Assembly: GCA_965207535.1 (NCBI GenBank)
Contig: CBDBMR010000011.1
Span: 93,420-157,419, forward strand
Length of the DNA stretch: 64,000 nucleotides
Reading direction: 5' to 3'
Source of the DNA: JAJDXO01 sp965207535
GTDB lineage: Bacteria; Pseudomonadota; Alphaproteobacteria; Rhodospirillales; UBA2165
A program made the position numbers and the translations under genes. The notes below the pieces were generated by a model. That model was not told the origin of the DNA. It worked only from the letters and a program-made list of their open reading frames with translations, and searched no databases. Shown piece after piece: positions 8,831-16,194 of the stretch. The first letter of the stretch is position 1; every line of letters begins with the position of its first letter.

Positions 8831-9895
8831 ATGGCACCGCCCGATACCGCAGACACCACCTCGGAACGCCAAGCGTTCAACGAGGAAATCAAGAGCCTCG
8901 GCGCCGCGCCCTTGTGGGACCAATATCACGGCGTCCTGACTTCGGAGCCTCAGGTCCAGGGAGTTCCGCATATCTGGAAGTGGGACGGCATTCGCGACAA
9001 AATCCTTCGGGCCGGCGACCTGATTACCGCCAAGGAAGCCGAGCGCCGCGTGCTGATGCTCGAAAATCCGGCCTACCCCGGCGAGGCCAAGGCGACGGAG
9101 ACCTTGTTCTCGGGCATACAAATGATCCTCCCCGGCGAAGTGGCGCCTGCCCACCGGCATTCGCCCAATGCGCTCCGCCTGATTCTCGAAGGGTCCGGCG
9201 GCTACACGTCGGTCAACGGCGAGAAGACCTTCATGGAATTCGGGGACTACATCATCACCCCGAACTGGTGCTGGCACGACCACGGCAATGAGGGCGATGA
9301 GCCGGTGATTTGGCAGGATATATTGGATTTGCCCCTGGTGCGCAGCATCGGCGCCATCTTCCACAACCCCTATCCGGACGATCAGTTCCCGCCCGGCCCG
9401 CCGGAAGGAGACAGCCTCGTGCGGTACGGCTCCAACATGGTTCCGGCGGAGGGACTGGCGCCAGACCGGATGGCGTCGCCGATCTTTTCCTATCCCTACG
9501 CCCGGTCCCGGGAAACCATGGAGAAGCTCGCCGAGACCACCGATCTCGACCCCTATCACGGGCTGAAGATGGAGTTCATCGATCCAACGACGGGCGGCGC
9601 CGCCATGTCGTCCATCTCGACCTTCCTCCAGCGCCTGCCCAAGGGCTTCAAGGGTGAGCGCTACCAGACCACCGAGGGCTGCATCTTCACCTGCCTCGAG
9701 GGCGGCGGCCGGGCCGTCATCGATACCGGTGGAACCGAAACCGCCATCGAGTTCCAACCCAAGGACGTGTTCTGCGTGCCGTGCTGGTATCCCTTCCGGC
9801 TGGAAGCCGACGAGGACACGTACCTCTTCCAGGGCACCGACAAGGTGGTGCAGACCAAACTCGGCCTGTGGCGGGAGAAGCGCGGCAACGCGTAG
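8831..9895 (+). CDS. gentisate 1,2-dioxygenase-like double cupin protein
   Basis: A 354-aa bicupin. The first cupin holds the iron-binding H-x-H in APAHRHSPNALRLILEG, followed by GDYIITPNWCWHDHGN. The second, around residues 260-340, has FTCLEGGGRAVIDTG and VFCVPCWYPF with no His pair, as in gentisate dioxygenases. These cleave gentisate or related hydroxy-aromatic acids to maleylpyruvate. The gene is followed by an arylsulfotransferase-like gene 49 nt downstream. Related dioxygenases act on salicylate or 1-hydroxy-2-naphthoate, so the substrate is open. Confidence 0.87.
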   Translation: MAPPDTADTTSERQAFNEEIKSLGAAPLWDQYHGVLTSEPQVQGVPHIWKWDGIRDKILRAGDLITAKEAERRVLMLENPAYPGEAKATETLFSGIQMILPGEVAPAHRHSPNALRLILEGSGGYTSVNGEKTFMEFGDYIITPNWCWHDHGNEGDEPVIWQDILDLPLVRSIGAIFHNPYPDDQFPPGPPEGDSLVRYGSNMVPAEGLAPDRMASPIFSYPYARSRETMEKLAETTDLDPYHGLKMEFIDPTTGGAAMSSISTFLQRLPKGFKGERYQTTEGCIFTCLEGGGRAVIDTGGTETAIEFQPKDVFCVPCWYPFRLEADEDTYLFQGTDKVVQTKLGLWREKRGNA

Positions 9896-9944
9896 CATGA
9901 CGGCCGGTGCGAACCGGCGCGCCGGCGATCAGGGGGGATTGACG

Positions 9945-11198
9945 ATGACCGGCAGCTTGCCGCCATTTCATATTGACGTCTGCGATACCGCCCGGCGGGA
10001 GCCGGGCATGATGGTGTTCAACGTTCGGCCCGGCGGCCGGGCCGACAATACGGTCGGCAGCGGATGGCTGCTGGGCGTCGACCAGCGGGGCGACATCGCG
10101 CTCAATTACTCGGGCGGTGAGCCTGTACAGGACAATCGGCGCCTGCCGAACGGCAATGTCCTCTTCTCCGAGACCGGCATCGGGCGAATTTACGAAATGA
10201 CCCGGGGCGGCGAAATCGTCCGTCACTGGTACGTCACCGGAAAATGGCGGGACAAGGAGCCGCCGGTCGGCGGCATCCCCATCGATCTTTACCTCACCCA
10301 TCACGCCATCAACATGCTGGGCAACGGCAACCTGCTTCTGATGTCCGCCGAGGTCCGAACTTTCGACGACTGGCCGGGCAGCGAAACGGATCCCGGCGCG
10401 CCGCCTGAGACCGCGAACGTGGTCGGCGACATAATTTGCGAGGTAACCCCCGACGGCGCCGTCATCAATCGATGGCGCATCCTGGATATGCTGGATCCCT
10501 ACCGGATGTGCTACGGCTCCCGGTCGGGCTACTGGCGCAGCCGCGGCTTCGCCGATTCCTTCGATTGGTGCCATGGCAACGCCACCGCCGAGGATCCCAA
10601 GGACGGCGGCATTCTCGTCTCCCTTCGGACCCAGGACTGCATCATCAAATTCGACCGGGCCTCGGGCGGCCTCATGTGGATTCTCGGCACCCACGACAAT
10701 TGGCGGCCGCCGTGGTCCGAAAATCTGCTCAAGCCCGTCGGCGATGTGGGCTGGCAGTTCCATCAGCACGACTGCTCGGTGACGCCGTCGGGCACGGTCA
10801 TGTGTTTCGACAACGGGAACTTCCGGGCAACGCCGTTCAATCCCGGTATCCCGGCGGAAGAAAATACCAGCCGCGTGGTCGAGTTTCGCATCGACGAAGA
10901 CGCCATGACCATCGAACAGGTCTGGTCCTATGGCGATGCGCCCGGCGAGCGGCTTTACGCCACCTACCAGTGCGGCGCCTGCCGGTTGCCCGAGACGGGC
11001 AACACGTTCATCACCTACGGCGGGATCGTCACCAAGGACGGCGTTCCCCATATGGATGTCGAGGCCGGATTTTGCCGGGCCCGGCTGATCGAAGTCACGC
11101 CGGACAAGGAAATCGTCTTCGACATGTGGATCGAGGATACCGGATCCGACCCGATGCCGCTCTCGGCGTTTCGCGCCGAGCATTTCCCGGAGGCGTAG
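9945..11198 (+). CDS. arylsulfotransferase (ASST)-fold beta-propeller protein
   Basis: A 417-aa protein with repeated beta-propeller blades of the form LPNGNVLFSETG, GNGNLLLMSAE, EVTPDGAVINRW, FHQHDCSVTPSGTVMCFDNGNFR and RLPETGNTFITYGG. This is the pattern of the bacterial arylsulfate sulfotransferase family. No signal peptide is seen, unlike the periplasmic enzymes. His residues at LTHHAINMLGNG and WQFHQHD lie where active-site histidines occur, but sulfotransfer is unproven for this clade. The start at 9945 is taken because AGGGGGG lies just upstream; an ATG at 9897 is the alternative. A distant paralogue lies at 21775-22842. Confidence 0.75.
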   Translation: MTGSLPPFHIDVCDTARREPGMMVFNVRPGGRADNTVGSGWLLGVDQRGDIALNYSGGEPVQDNRRLPNGNVLFSETGIGRIYEMTRGGEIVRHWYVTGKWRDKEPPVGGIPIDLYLTHHAINMLGNGNLLLMSAEVRTFDDWPGSETDPGAPPETANVVGDIICEVTPDGAVINRWRILDMLDPYRMCYGSRSGYWRSRGFADSFDWCHGNATAEDPKDGGILVSLRTQDCIIKFDRASGGLMWILGTHDNWRPPWSENLLKPVGDVGWQFHQHDCSVTPSGTVMCFDNGNFRATPFNPGIPAEENTSRVVEFRIDEDAMTIEQVWSYGDAPGERLYATYQCGACRLPETGNTFITYGGIVTKDGVPHMDVEAGFCRARLIEVTPDKEIVFDMWIEDTGSDPMPLSAFRAEHFPEA

Positions 11199-11279
11199 CC
11201 CCATCGTGTTCCCTCTCCCCACCAATTCCCTCCCCAAAACCGGTCCCTCTCCCCTGGAGGGAGAGGGATGCGAAGATAA

Positions 11280-11304
11280 GGTCATTCCCCGCCGGGGATT
11301 GACC
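11280..11304. repeat. 25-nt hairpin, GGTCAWT family, copy 1
   Basis: Arms GGTCATTCCCC and GGGGATTGACC with a 3-nt loop GCC pair over 11 positions, with one T-T mismatch at position 6. It is followed by GACTT. Copies 2 and 3 have the same design with different inner stem bases. Confidence 0.8.
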
Positions 11305-11406
11305 GACTTGGCGGGCGGGAGCCCGGCTTAGCCATGCCTGTCCTCCGGCCAGCGAAGCTGGTCCGGTGGGCTGGGTGAGGGGGAGTTTTCGTTTCACCCC
11401 CACCCT

Positions 11407-11431
11407 GGTCAATTCCCTGTGGGAAATGACC
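11407..11431. repeat. 25-nt hairpin, GGTCAWT family, copy 2
   Basis: Arms GGTCAATTCCC and GGGAAATGACC with loop TGT, again 11 positions with a single mismatch at position 6. The inner stem differs from copy 1 in a compensated way. Confidence 0.8.
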
Positions 11432-11623
11432 GACCTCCCCCTTCAAGGTGGAGGGGAATTGGTTTGGGCGTCCGCACGGGCCCCCTTGGCGCAATTCGGA
11501 AGCCCTTTCGCTTTCAGGACTAACGATGTGTCCGGAAATGCATGAAAGTAGTAGGTGCATTGAGCCAACCGGACCGGAGCAAGCGGCTTGTCGCGTGGCG
11601 TCGGCCGCCTGCTCCGGCGCCGG

Positions 11624-11657
11624 ATTGCTCCCGATAGCTGTTGCTATCGCGCGTAAT
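11624..11657 (+). repeat. 34-bp palindromic recombination-type site, copy 1 (left of integrase)
   Basis: Two 15-nt arms, ATTGCTCCCGATAGC and GCTATCGCGCGTAAT, around a TGTT spacer. It matches the reverse complement of the site at 12975-13008 at 31 of 34 positions, so the pair is in inverted orientation around the integrase gene. Imperfect inverted arms around a short spacer are the usual form of tyrosine-recombinase core sites. The role is inferred. Confidence 0.6.
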
Positions 11658-11823
11658 ATTGTCAAGACCGCGCTCGCACCGGCAGTGCGCCGCGCCTGCG
11701 GCGGGGACCGATAGCCCGCCTCCGACCACCGGCAACCCGTTGAACTTCCGCCACTTTTCCGGGAGCGGCCGACGCATGCCGGGCGATGCCGCCGGGACGC
11801 CGGACCCACCGTCCGTGCCGAAT

Positions 11824-11838
11824 ATTACTCCCGATAGC
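11824..11838 (+). repeat. half-site related to the integrase-flanking palindrome
   Basis: ATTACTCCCGATAGC matches the left arm of the 11624 site at 14 of 15 positions, but the right arm is not present. It may be a decayed third site. Confidence 0.45.
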
Positions 11839-11953
11839 ATTTTATGAATCCGCGCCCTTGACGCCCGCAAGGACCGGATTCGGTTGCCCGTGCGCCGCCA
11901 CGGCCGCCCCGCCATTATAACCCGGCAGCCCCGTCCGTCCAATCCGGCGCGGC

Positions 11954-12937
11954 TCAGGTCCGTCCCTGCATCCGCGCCAACTGCGCCGCGCCGCTGCGCC
12001 GCGCCAGCAACCGCTCGCCGTAGCGGTTCACCATCGCGGTGGACTTCCACCGCCCGGCATGGAGGATCGCCGGCAGCTCAATGCCGGCGGCGACCATGTC
12101 CTGGGCCGCGCCGACGCGCGCCGAGTGCCCAGACAGGCCCCCCGCCACTGTGTCCGGCAATCCGGCGTCCCGCGCCATCGCCTTGAAGATGCGCGGCACC
12201 TGGCTCGGGTCGAGCCCCTCGCCGATCCGCCCGCCCTTGCCGACCGAACGAAACAGCCGCCCGTCCTCGATCCCGCCCCGGTCGAGCCACAGGCGAACCA
12301 GCCGGACCGTGTCCGGGCCGACCCAAACGATCTCGCCCGCACCCTCGCCGTCGGTCTTGGAGCGGCGCACTAGAAGGCTGCCGTCGCCCGGCAATTCTTC
12401 AAGCAGATCAATGACTTGCAGTGATATCAGTTCAGTCCGCCGAAGCATCGCGTCGTAGGCGACGGCAAGCAGCGCCCGGTTACGGTCGTCGATCAGCCTG
12501 TCGCCCGCGGCCTCCAGCAAGCGCCGGCGCAGCGGCCAGGTCAGTCCCGCCGCCTGGTCCTGGCGGCGGCCCTTCCTGCGGTGCATGCGCTTGAGCGCAA
12601 GCTGCACCGGTGGACTTCCGAGGGGCTTCTCCAGCCCGAGGGCCCGCTGGGCGATGTCGATGCTGGTCACGTAACGGCGCACCGTGGCCGGCGCCCTGAC
12701 CTCCGCCTTGGCGTCGACGAAGGCGGCAACGGTCTCGGGGCTGGCCGGCAGCGCCCTTTCCCCGCGCTCGGCGCACCACTTGGCGTAGATGGCGAGATCG
12801 GACTTGAGCGCCCGTTCGGTGTTGCTCGAGAATGCGCCGCTCGCTGCTTGCACGAACTGTTGGAGCCGCTTCGCGAGCGCCGGTGCGCGTTCCGCTCCCG
12901 GCTCCCCACGGGGGTCGAACGGGGGTTCGAGATACAT
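11954..12937 (-). CDS. tyrosine-type site-specific recombinase/integrase
   Basis: A 327-aa recombinase with all expected catalytic residues: R166 in AMLRRTELISL, K194 in RRSKTD, H271 and R274 in SGHSARVG, H293 in ILHAGRWKS and nucleophile Y306 in VNRYGERL. Residues 20-110 form the SAM-like core-binding domain. There is no N-terminal arm-binding zinc or AP2 domain, so it resembles simple XerCD/phage-type or solitary integrases. The start at 12937 (MYLEPPF) is chosen over the in-frame 12991. A palindromic 34-bp site begins 38 bp upstream of the start and an inverted copy lies 300 bp past the stop. It belongs to a repeat-rich accessory patch and does not sit beside a tRNA. Confidence 0.88.
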   Translation of the reverse strand: MYLEPPFDPRGEPGAERAPALAKRLQQFVQAASGAFSSNTERALKSDLAIYAKWCAERGERALPASPETVAAFVDAKAEVRAPATVRRYVTSIDIAQRALGLEKPLGSPPVQLALKRMHRRKGRRQDQAAGLTWPLRRRLLEAAGDRLIDDRNRALLAVAYDAMLRRTELISLQVIDLLEELPGDGSLLVRRSKTDGEGAGEIVWVGPDTVRLVRLWLDRGGIEDGRLFRSVGKGGRIGEGLDPSQVPRIFKAMARDAGLPDTVAGGLSGHSARVGAAQDMVAAGIELPAILHAGRWKSTAMVNRYGERLLARRSGAAQLARMQGRT

Positions 12938-12974
12938 GTGCGCGCCTCCGGTTCGTCCAATCGCGAGCCCGCAG

Positions 12975-13008
12975 ATTACGCGCGATAGCAACAGTTATCG
13001 CGCGCAAT
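12975..13008 (-). repeat. 34-bp palindromic recombination-type site, copy 2 (upstream of integrase)
   Basis: Arms ATTACGCGCGATAGC and GTTATCGCGCGCAAT around AACA; arm-to-arm symmetry is 13 of 15. It is the inverted counterpart of 11624-11657. Because it lies just upstream of the integrase start it could also serve as an operator for self-regulation. Confidence 0.6.
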
Positions 13009-13175
13009 ACGGATGCAGGTGGAGTCGGATGACGCGGGATGTCACGGTCGGTTCAGCGGCGCCTCGGCGTGACAGTCGGGCGCATCTCTGCATACCGCAA
13101 CTCCTGCGTAGGCTTGCGCCGTCGCCCGGGTTTGCTGCATGCCAATTGTACCTTAAACGGAGACAACCCGACAAC

Positions 13176-13508
13176 ATGCTGGCACGGGCCGCGGTCCGTT
13201 TCGGGTGCGCTGTGGGGCACGCTCTGGCTGTCCTTGCGCTGGCGGTCGGGCTCGCCGGGGCGGCGCAGGCGCAGACGGAGCCATGCAGCTCAAACACCGG
13301 GAACGAGCACGGGGTCATGTGCATAGAACCGGCGACCTCCGATAGGGATATCAACATCCGGCAGGGCGGCACCGAGATTTCGATCACCGGGGGTGGGCTG
13401 AACGGCCACCACGGCGTTTACACGCTCGGCGGCTCGGTCGGGGCGGGCGGTCTGGGTTCCGACGACACGTCCTCTTCCGCCCGCCTCGAAGCGCGCATCG
13501 GGTTCTGA
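13176..13508 (+). CDS. small secreted protein with outer-membrane-type C-terminus, unknown
   Basis: A 110-aa protein. Residues 1-33 form a clear signal peptide (VLALAVGLAGAAQA before QTEP). The mature part is glycine- and serine-rich with short beta-strand-like pieces and two Cys, and ends ARLEARIGF. A terminal Phe with alternating hydrophobics is the usual outer-membrane beta-signal, but at about 77 mature residues it is too short for a barrel. It may be a remnant or a small surface protein. I do not recognise the family. The start at 13176 is supported by the signal peptide; ribosome binding is weak (ACGGAGAC 14 nt upstream). Confidence 0.5.
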   Translation: MLARAAVRFGCAVGHALAVLALAVGLAGAAQAQTEPCSSNTGNEHGVMCIEPATSDRDINIRQGGTEISITGGGLNGHHGVYTLGGSVGAGGLGSDDTSSSARLEARIGF

Positions 13509-13571
13509 CGGCATGCGTGCCGGACGGGCGGTTCCCCTAAACCCTCCCCGTGGAGAAGCGGGGGGACGGTC

Positions 13572-13613
13572 AGGGTGGGGGGTATGGCGTGAACCTGACA
13601 TACCCCCCACCCT
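13572..13613. repeat. 15-bp perfect inverted repeat with 12-nt loop
   Basis: AGGGTGGGGGGTATG and CATACCCCCCACCCT pair without mismatch. It lies between two small genes among other G/C hairpins (a CTCTCTCCTGGAGGGAGAG unit follows near 13642). It has no T-run, so it is a dispersed palindrome rather than a standard terminator. Confidence 0.75.
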
Positions 13614-13775
13614 CGACGCCCGGCCGGTTGCCGCGTCGTGTCCCCTCTCTCCTGGAGGGAGAGGGAGAAGGGGCTTGCCGTGCGTTCCCTTGTTGCAGGC
13701 CGCACCTCGTCGGGGAGCGCGCCTTTTAGGTGGAACTTTTGGGCGCACTTCCCGCTTTTCAGGAAAGAGAGAAAG

Positions 13776-14123
13776 ATGATTGTGAAAATGCCGGACCTGA
13801 CCCGGGACGATGGACGCGATTTCCTGGTCTCGCTGAAACCCGACCAGGTCATCATTCAGCCGACCGGCCTGAACGCAAGGCTGCTGGACTGCTATCGAGA
13901 CGCTTTCGCCGATGACTTCTGTTTTGAACTGTTTGGCGAGACGGAGGAAGTCATGGGGAATTGGATTTTCGGAAGCCGGCATTCCTGCCGGTCCTGTATT
14001 ACCTATTTCATTTCCAGCCGGATAGCGGATGTGAAGGAACAGGAAAATATATTCGGTATTCTGGAAAGCTATGATTGGGCGGAACGGCTGGAAATAAATT
14101 TACCGGTAGTGGCGCGGCAATAG
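13776..14123 (+). CDS. hypothetical protein, 115 aa
   Basis: Not recognised. The 115-residue protein begins MIVKMPDLTRDDGRDFLVSL. It has an acidic centre (DAFADDFCFELFGETEE), two nearby Cys in RHSCRSCITYF, and no membrane segment or signal peptide. The start at 13776 has AGGAAAGAGAG upstream. Base composition is lower in GC than its neighbours towards the 3' end, in line with an accessory origin. A terminator-like hairpin follows at 14247. Confidence 0.5.
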   Translation: MIVKMPDLTRDDGRDFLVSLKPDQVIIQPTGLNARLLDCYRDAFADDFCFELFGETEEVMGNWIFGSRHSCRSCITYFISSRIADVKEQENIFGILESYDWAERLEINLPVVARQ

Positions 14124-14161
14124 CCATGCCGCTCCGTGGCGCGTTCCAGATGGACTACGTC

Positions 14162-14186
14162 ATACCCCGGCGCAAGTCCGGGGTAT
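14162..14186. repeat. dispersed palindrome ATACCCCGG / CCGGGGTAT
   Basis: Nine-base perfect arms with a 7-nt loop. Palindromes of this form are common between genes in alphaproteobacteria. No T-run follows. Confidence 0.65.
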
Positions 14187-14246
14187 CCAGTGAACGACCC
14201 CCTCCCCTTGCCGCCACCCGCGCACGGGCTAAATGAATAGGCATCT

Positions 14247-14271
14247 GCCGCCCTCACCGGGGCGGCGTTTT
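14247..14271 (+). terminator. Rho-independent terminator-like hairpin
   Basis: GCCGCCC and GGGCGGC pair around a short loop and are followed by GTTTT. It lies about 120 nt after the stop of the 13776 gene; the T-run is short, so strength is uncertain. Confidence 0.5.
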
Positions 14272-14289
14272 GCATTTGGAGGGGGAGCT

Positions 14290-14352
14290 ATGCATTTTTG
14301 TACGAACTGTTTGGGGGGCACCTCCCAAACGGAGGCCAATAAATGTCCATGA
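14290..14352 (+). CDS. possible 20-residue CxxC micro-ORF
   Basis: ATG at 14290 follows GGAGGGGG at a 4-5 nt spacing, an unusually strong ribosome-binding site for a gap. The product MHFCTNCLGGTSQTEANKCP resembles the first half of a zinc-ribbon (CxxC, then CP) but stops at TGA before a fourth Cys. It may be a leader peptide or a zinc-ribbon remnant. Support is limited to the start signal and the Cys pattern. Confidence 0.25.
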   Translation: MHFCTNCLGGTSQTEANKCP

Positions 14353-14596
14353 ATGCCTATAAATGCCTATACCGGCGAAAATAGCCAACTTGGAAAATAT
14401 TTATAAATTATGGCATTTCAACATCTTACCGATATGCGCCCAGTGCATGGCTCGCGCCCTCCCACGCCCCTGGGATTGCGGCCGCGGAGGACAGGCGAAT
14501 TTCGCCCAATATCAGCGATAGCAAATGGGCATATATGAGCCGCCCGCCGGGCGCGCTACATGTCGGCAAATCATGACCCCTGGAGGCCCCCCGCTC

Positions 14597-16186
14597 ATGG
14601 GCAAGACCAAGAACATTCTGTTCATCATGTGCGACCAGCTTCGCTGGGACTATCTGTCCTGCGCCGGTCATCCGCGGCTCGAAACGCCCAACATCGATGC
14701 CCTGGCGGCGAAGGGCGTGCGGTTCACCCATGCCTATTGCCAGGCCCCGGTCTGCGGCGGGTCGCGCATGTCGTTCTACACCGGGCGCTACGCCTTCACC
14801 CATGGCGCAGTGTGGAACGGCGTCCCCCTGTCGGTCGACGAATTGACCATTGGCGACTACCTGCGCCCGCTGGGCCACCGGGTGGCGCTGGTCGGCAAGA
14901 CCCATATGGTCGCCGACCGAGGCGGGATGGAGCGCCTCAAGATCGACCGCAATTCCATCGAGGGCGTGCTGGTCGCCGAATGCGGCTTCGAGCCCTACGA
15001 GCGGGACGACGGCCTGTGGGGCACCGCCGAGACGGCGCCGGAAAACCTCGCCTACAACAATTGGATGCGGGAACAGGGCTACGACGGCCCGAATCCATGG
15101 CACGACTTCGCCAACTCGGCCGAGGGGCCCAACGGCGAGATCCTCTCAGGCTGGTATCTGCGCAACAGCAAGTATCCGGCCAGGGTGAAGGAAGAGCATT
15201 CCGAGACCGCCTATATGACCGGCCGCGCCATGCAGTTCATCGAAGAAAGCGGCCACGAACCGTGGACCATGCATCTCAGCTATATCAAGCCCCACTGGCC
15301 GTATATCGCGCCGGCACCCTACCACGACATGTTCGGCGGCAACGACATACTGCCCGCCAACCGTCACCCGAAGGAACTGGAGACCGACCACCCGATCTAC
15401 CGGACCTATCACCGGCGCGAGGACTGCCAGGCCTTTTCCCGGGATGAAGTGCGGGAAACGGTCATCCCCGCCTATATGGGACTAATCAAGCAGATCGACG
15501 ATCACCTGGGCCGGCTGTTCGCCTTCATGGAAGAGAAGGGCCGGATGGACGACACCATGATCGTTTTCACGTCGGACCACGGCGATTACCTGGGCGACCA
15601 CTGGCTCGGCGAGAAGGAACTGTTTCACGAAGAGAGTATCCGGCTGCCGTTCATCGTCTACGATCCGGATCCGGCATCGGACGCAACCCGCGGCACCGTC
15701 GACGACAGGTTCATCGAAAGCATCGACCTCGTCCCCACCTTCATCGAGGTGGCGGGGGGCACGGTTCCCGAACACGTGGTGGAGGGCAAATCGTTGCTGC
15801 CCCTTCTGCATGGGGAGCAGCCCGGCGATTGGCGGGACTATGTCATCTGCGAATCGGAATTCGCACCGCGGATAGACCTGGACGCCCTCGGCATCGCCGC
15901 CCGCGAAGCACGCGCCATCATGATCCGGACGGCCAAGTGGAAGTACATCCACCACCTGAAGTTCCGCCCGGAACTTTACGACCTCGAGGACGATCCCAAC
16001 GAGTTCACCGACCTCGGCGCCGACCCCGCTTATGAGGAAATCCGGAGCCGGATGCGGGAGATGCTGACGGAGAACTTCCTCGCCCGGAATTTCCGCACCA
16101 CCGTCGGCGAGGAACCGCTCGCCCGGCGCGGTCACGCGGTCTACCACCCGCCGGAACAGCGGCGCGTCTACATCGGGGTCTGGTAG
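14597..16186 (+). CDS. sulfatase / phosphonate monoester hydrolase family protein
   Basis: A 529-aa alkaline-phosphatase-superfamily hydrolase. It has the N-terminal metal site ILFIMCDQLRWD (D13), the catalytic-Cys signature VCGGSRMSFYTGRY (C53), and the second metal site FTSDHGDYLGDHWLGEKELFHEES. C53 would be converted to formylglycine. The signature reads C-G-G-S-R rather than C-x-P-S-R or C-x-A-S-R, so the third position is Gly. Overall sequence is closest to phosphonate monoester hydrolase and arylsulfatase A-like enzymes that cleave both sulfate and phosphate or phosphonate esters. No signal peptide, so cytoplasmic. The start at 14597 has GGAGG 10 nt upstream; ATGs at 14525 and 14573 are less likely. 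Confidence 0.88.
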   Translation: MGKTKNILFIMCDQLRWDYLSCAGHPRLETPNIDALAAKGVRFTHAYCQAPVCGGSRMSFYTGRYAFTHGAVWNGVPLSVDELTIGDYLRPLGHRVALVGKTHMVADRGGMERLKIDRNSIEGVLVAECGFEPYERDDGLWGTAETAPENLAYNNWMREQGYDGPNPWHDFANSAEGPNGEILSGWYLRNSKYPARVKEEHSETAYMTGRAMQFIEESGHEPWTMHLSYIKPHWPYIAPAPYHDMFGGNDILPANRHPKELETDHPIYRTYHRREDCQAFSRDEVRETVIPAYMGLIKQIDDHLGRLFAFMEEKGRMDDTMIVFTSDHGDYLGDHWLGEKELFHEESIRLPFIVYDPDPASDATRGTVDDRFIESIDLVPTFIEVAGGTVPEHVVEGKSLLPLLHGEQPGDWRDYVICESEFAPRIDLDALGIAAREARAIMIRTAKWKYIHHLKFRPELYDLEDDPNEFTDLGADPAYEEIRSRMREMLTENFLARNFRTTVGEEPLARRGHAVYHPPEQRRVYIGVW

Positions 16187-16194
16187 ACCGCCCG

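Larger units (their letters stand above)
11199..11475. repeat. cluster of intergenic palindromic repeats
   Basis: Contains CCCTCTCCC/GGGAGAGGG (11245-11267), two hairpins of the GGTCAWT type (11280-11304 and 11407-11431), a CCTCCGGCC...GGTCCGGTGG unit near 11342-11370 that recurs at about 49400-49432, and a GGGTGAGGGGG...CCCCCACCC unit similar to one near 8232. No gene is visible. It looks like a nest of dispersed repeats at the edge of an accessory region. Confidence 0.75.
11476..11953. other. non-coding stretch downstream of the integrase
   Basis: About 480 nt with no credible gene. It holds one full (11624-11657) and one half (11824-11838) copy of the palindromic site that also lies upstream of the integrase. 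Frames that run through it in either direction have no ribosome-binding site or recognisable domain. Confidence 0.6.
14124..14596. other. AT-richer intergenic stretch
   Basis: About 470 nt before the sulfatase gene. It holds a dispersed palindrome (14162-14186), a terminator-like hairpin (14247-14271), a possible 20-codon micro-ORF (14290-14352), a hairpin GTTTGGGGGG/CCTCCCAAAC (14309-14330), and repeated ATAAATG/GCCTAT units near 14338-14370. No larger gene is seen. Confidence 0.6.

Noticed and set aside
11520..12050. A 176-codon minus-strand frame downstream of the integrase
   Set aside because: Arg/Ala-rich product, overlaps the integrase 3' end and the palindromic site, with no start signal.
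12789..13175. N-terminal extension of the small secreted protein to 12789
   Set aside because: The extension would overlap the integrase start and has no ribosome-binding site, while the signal peptide begins at 13176.
14350..14352. TGA in the CxxC micro-ORF as a second selenocysteine codon
   Set aside because: The residues after it do not continue a zinc-ribbon or redox motif and no SECIS-like hairpin follows.
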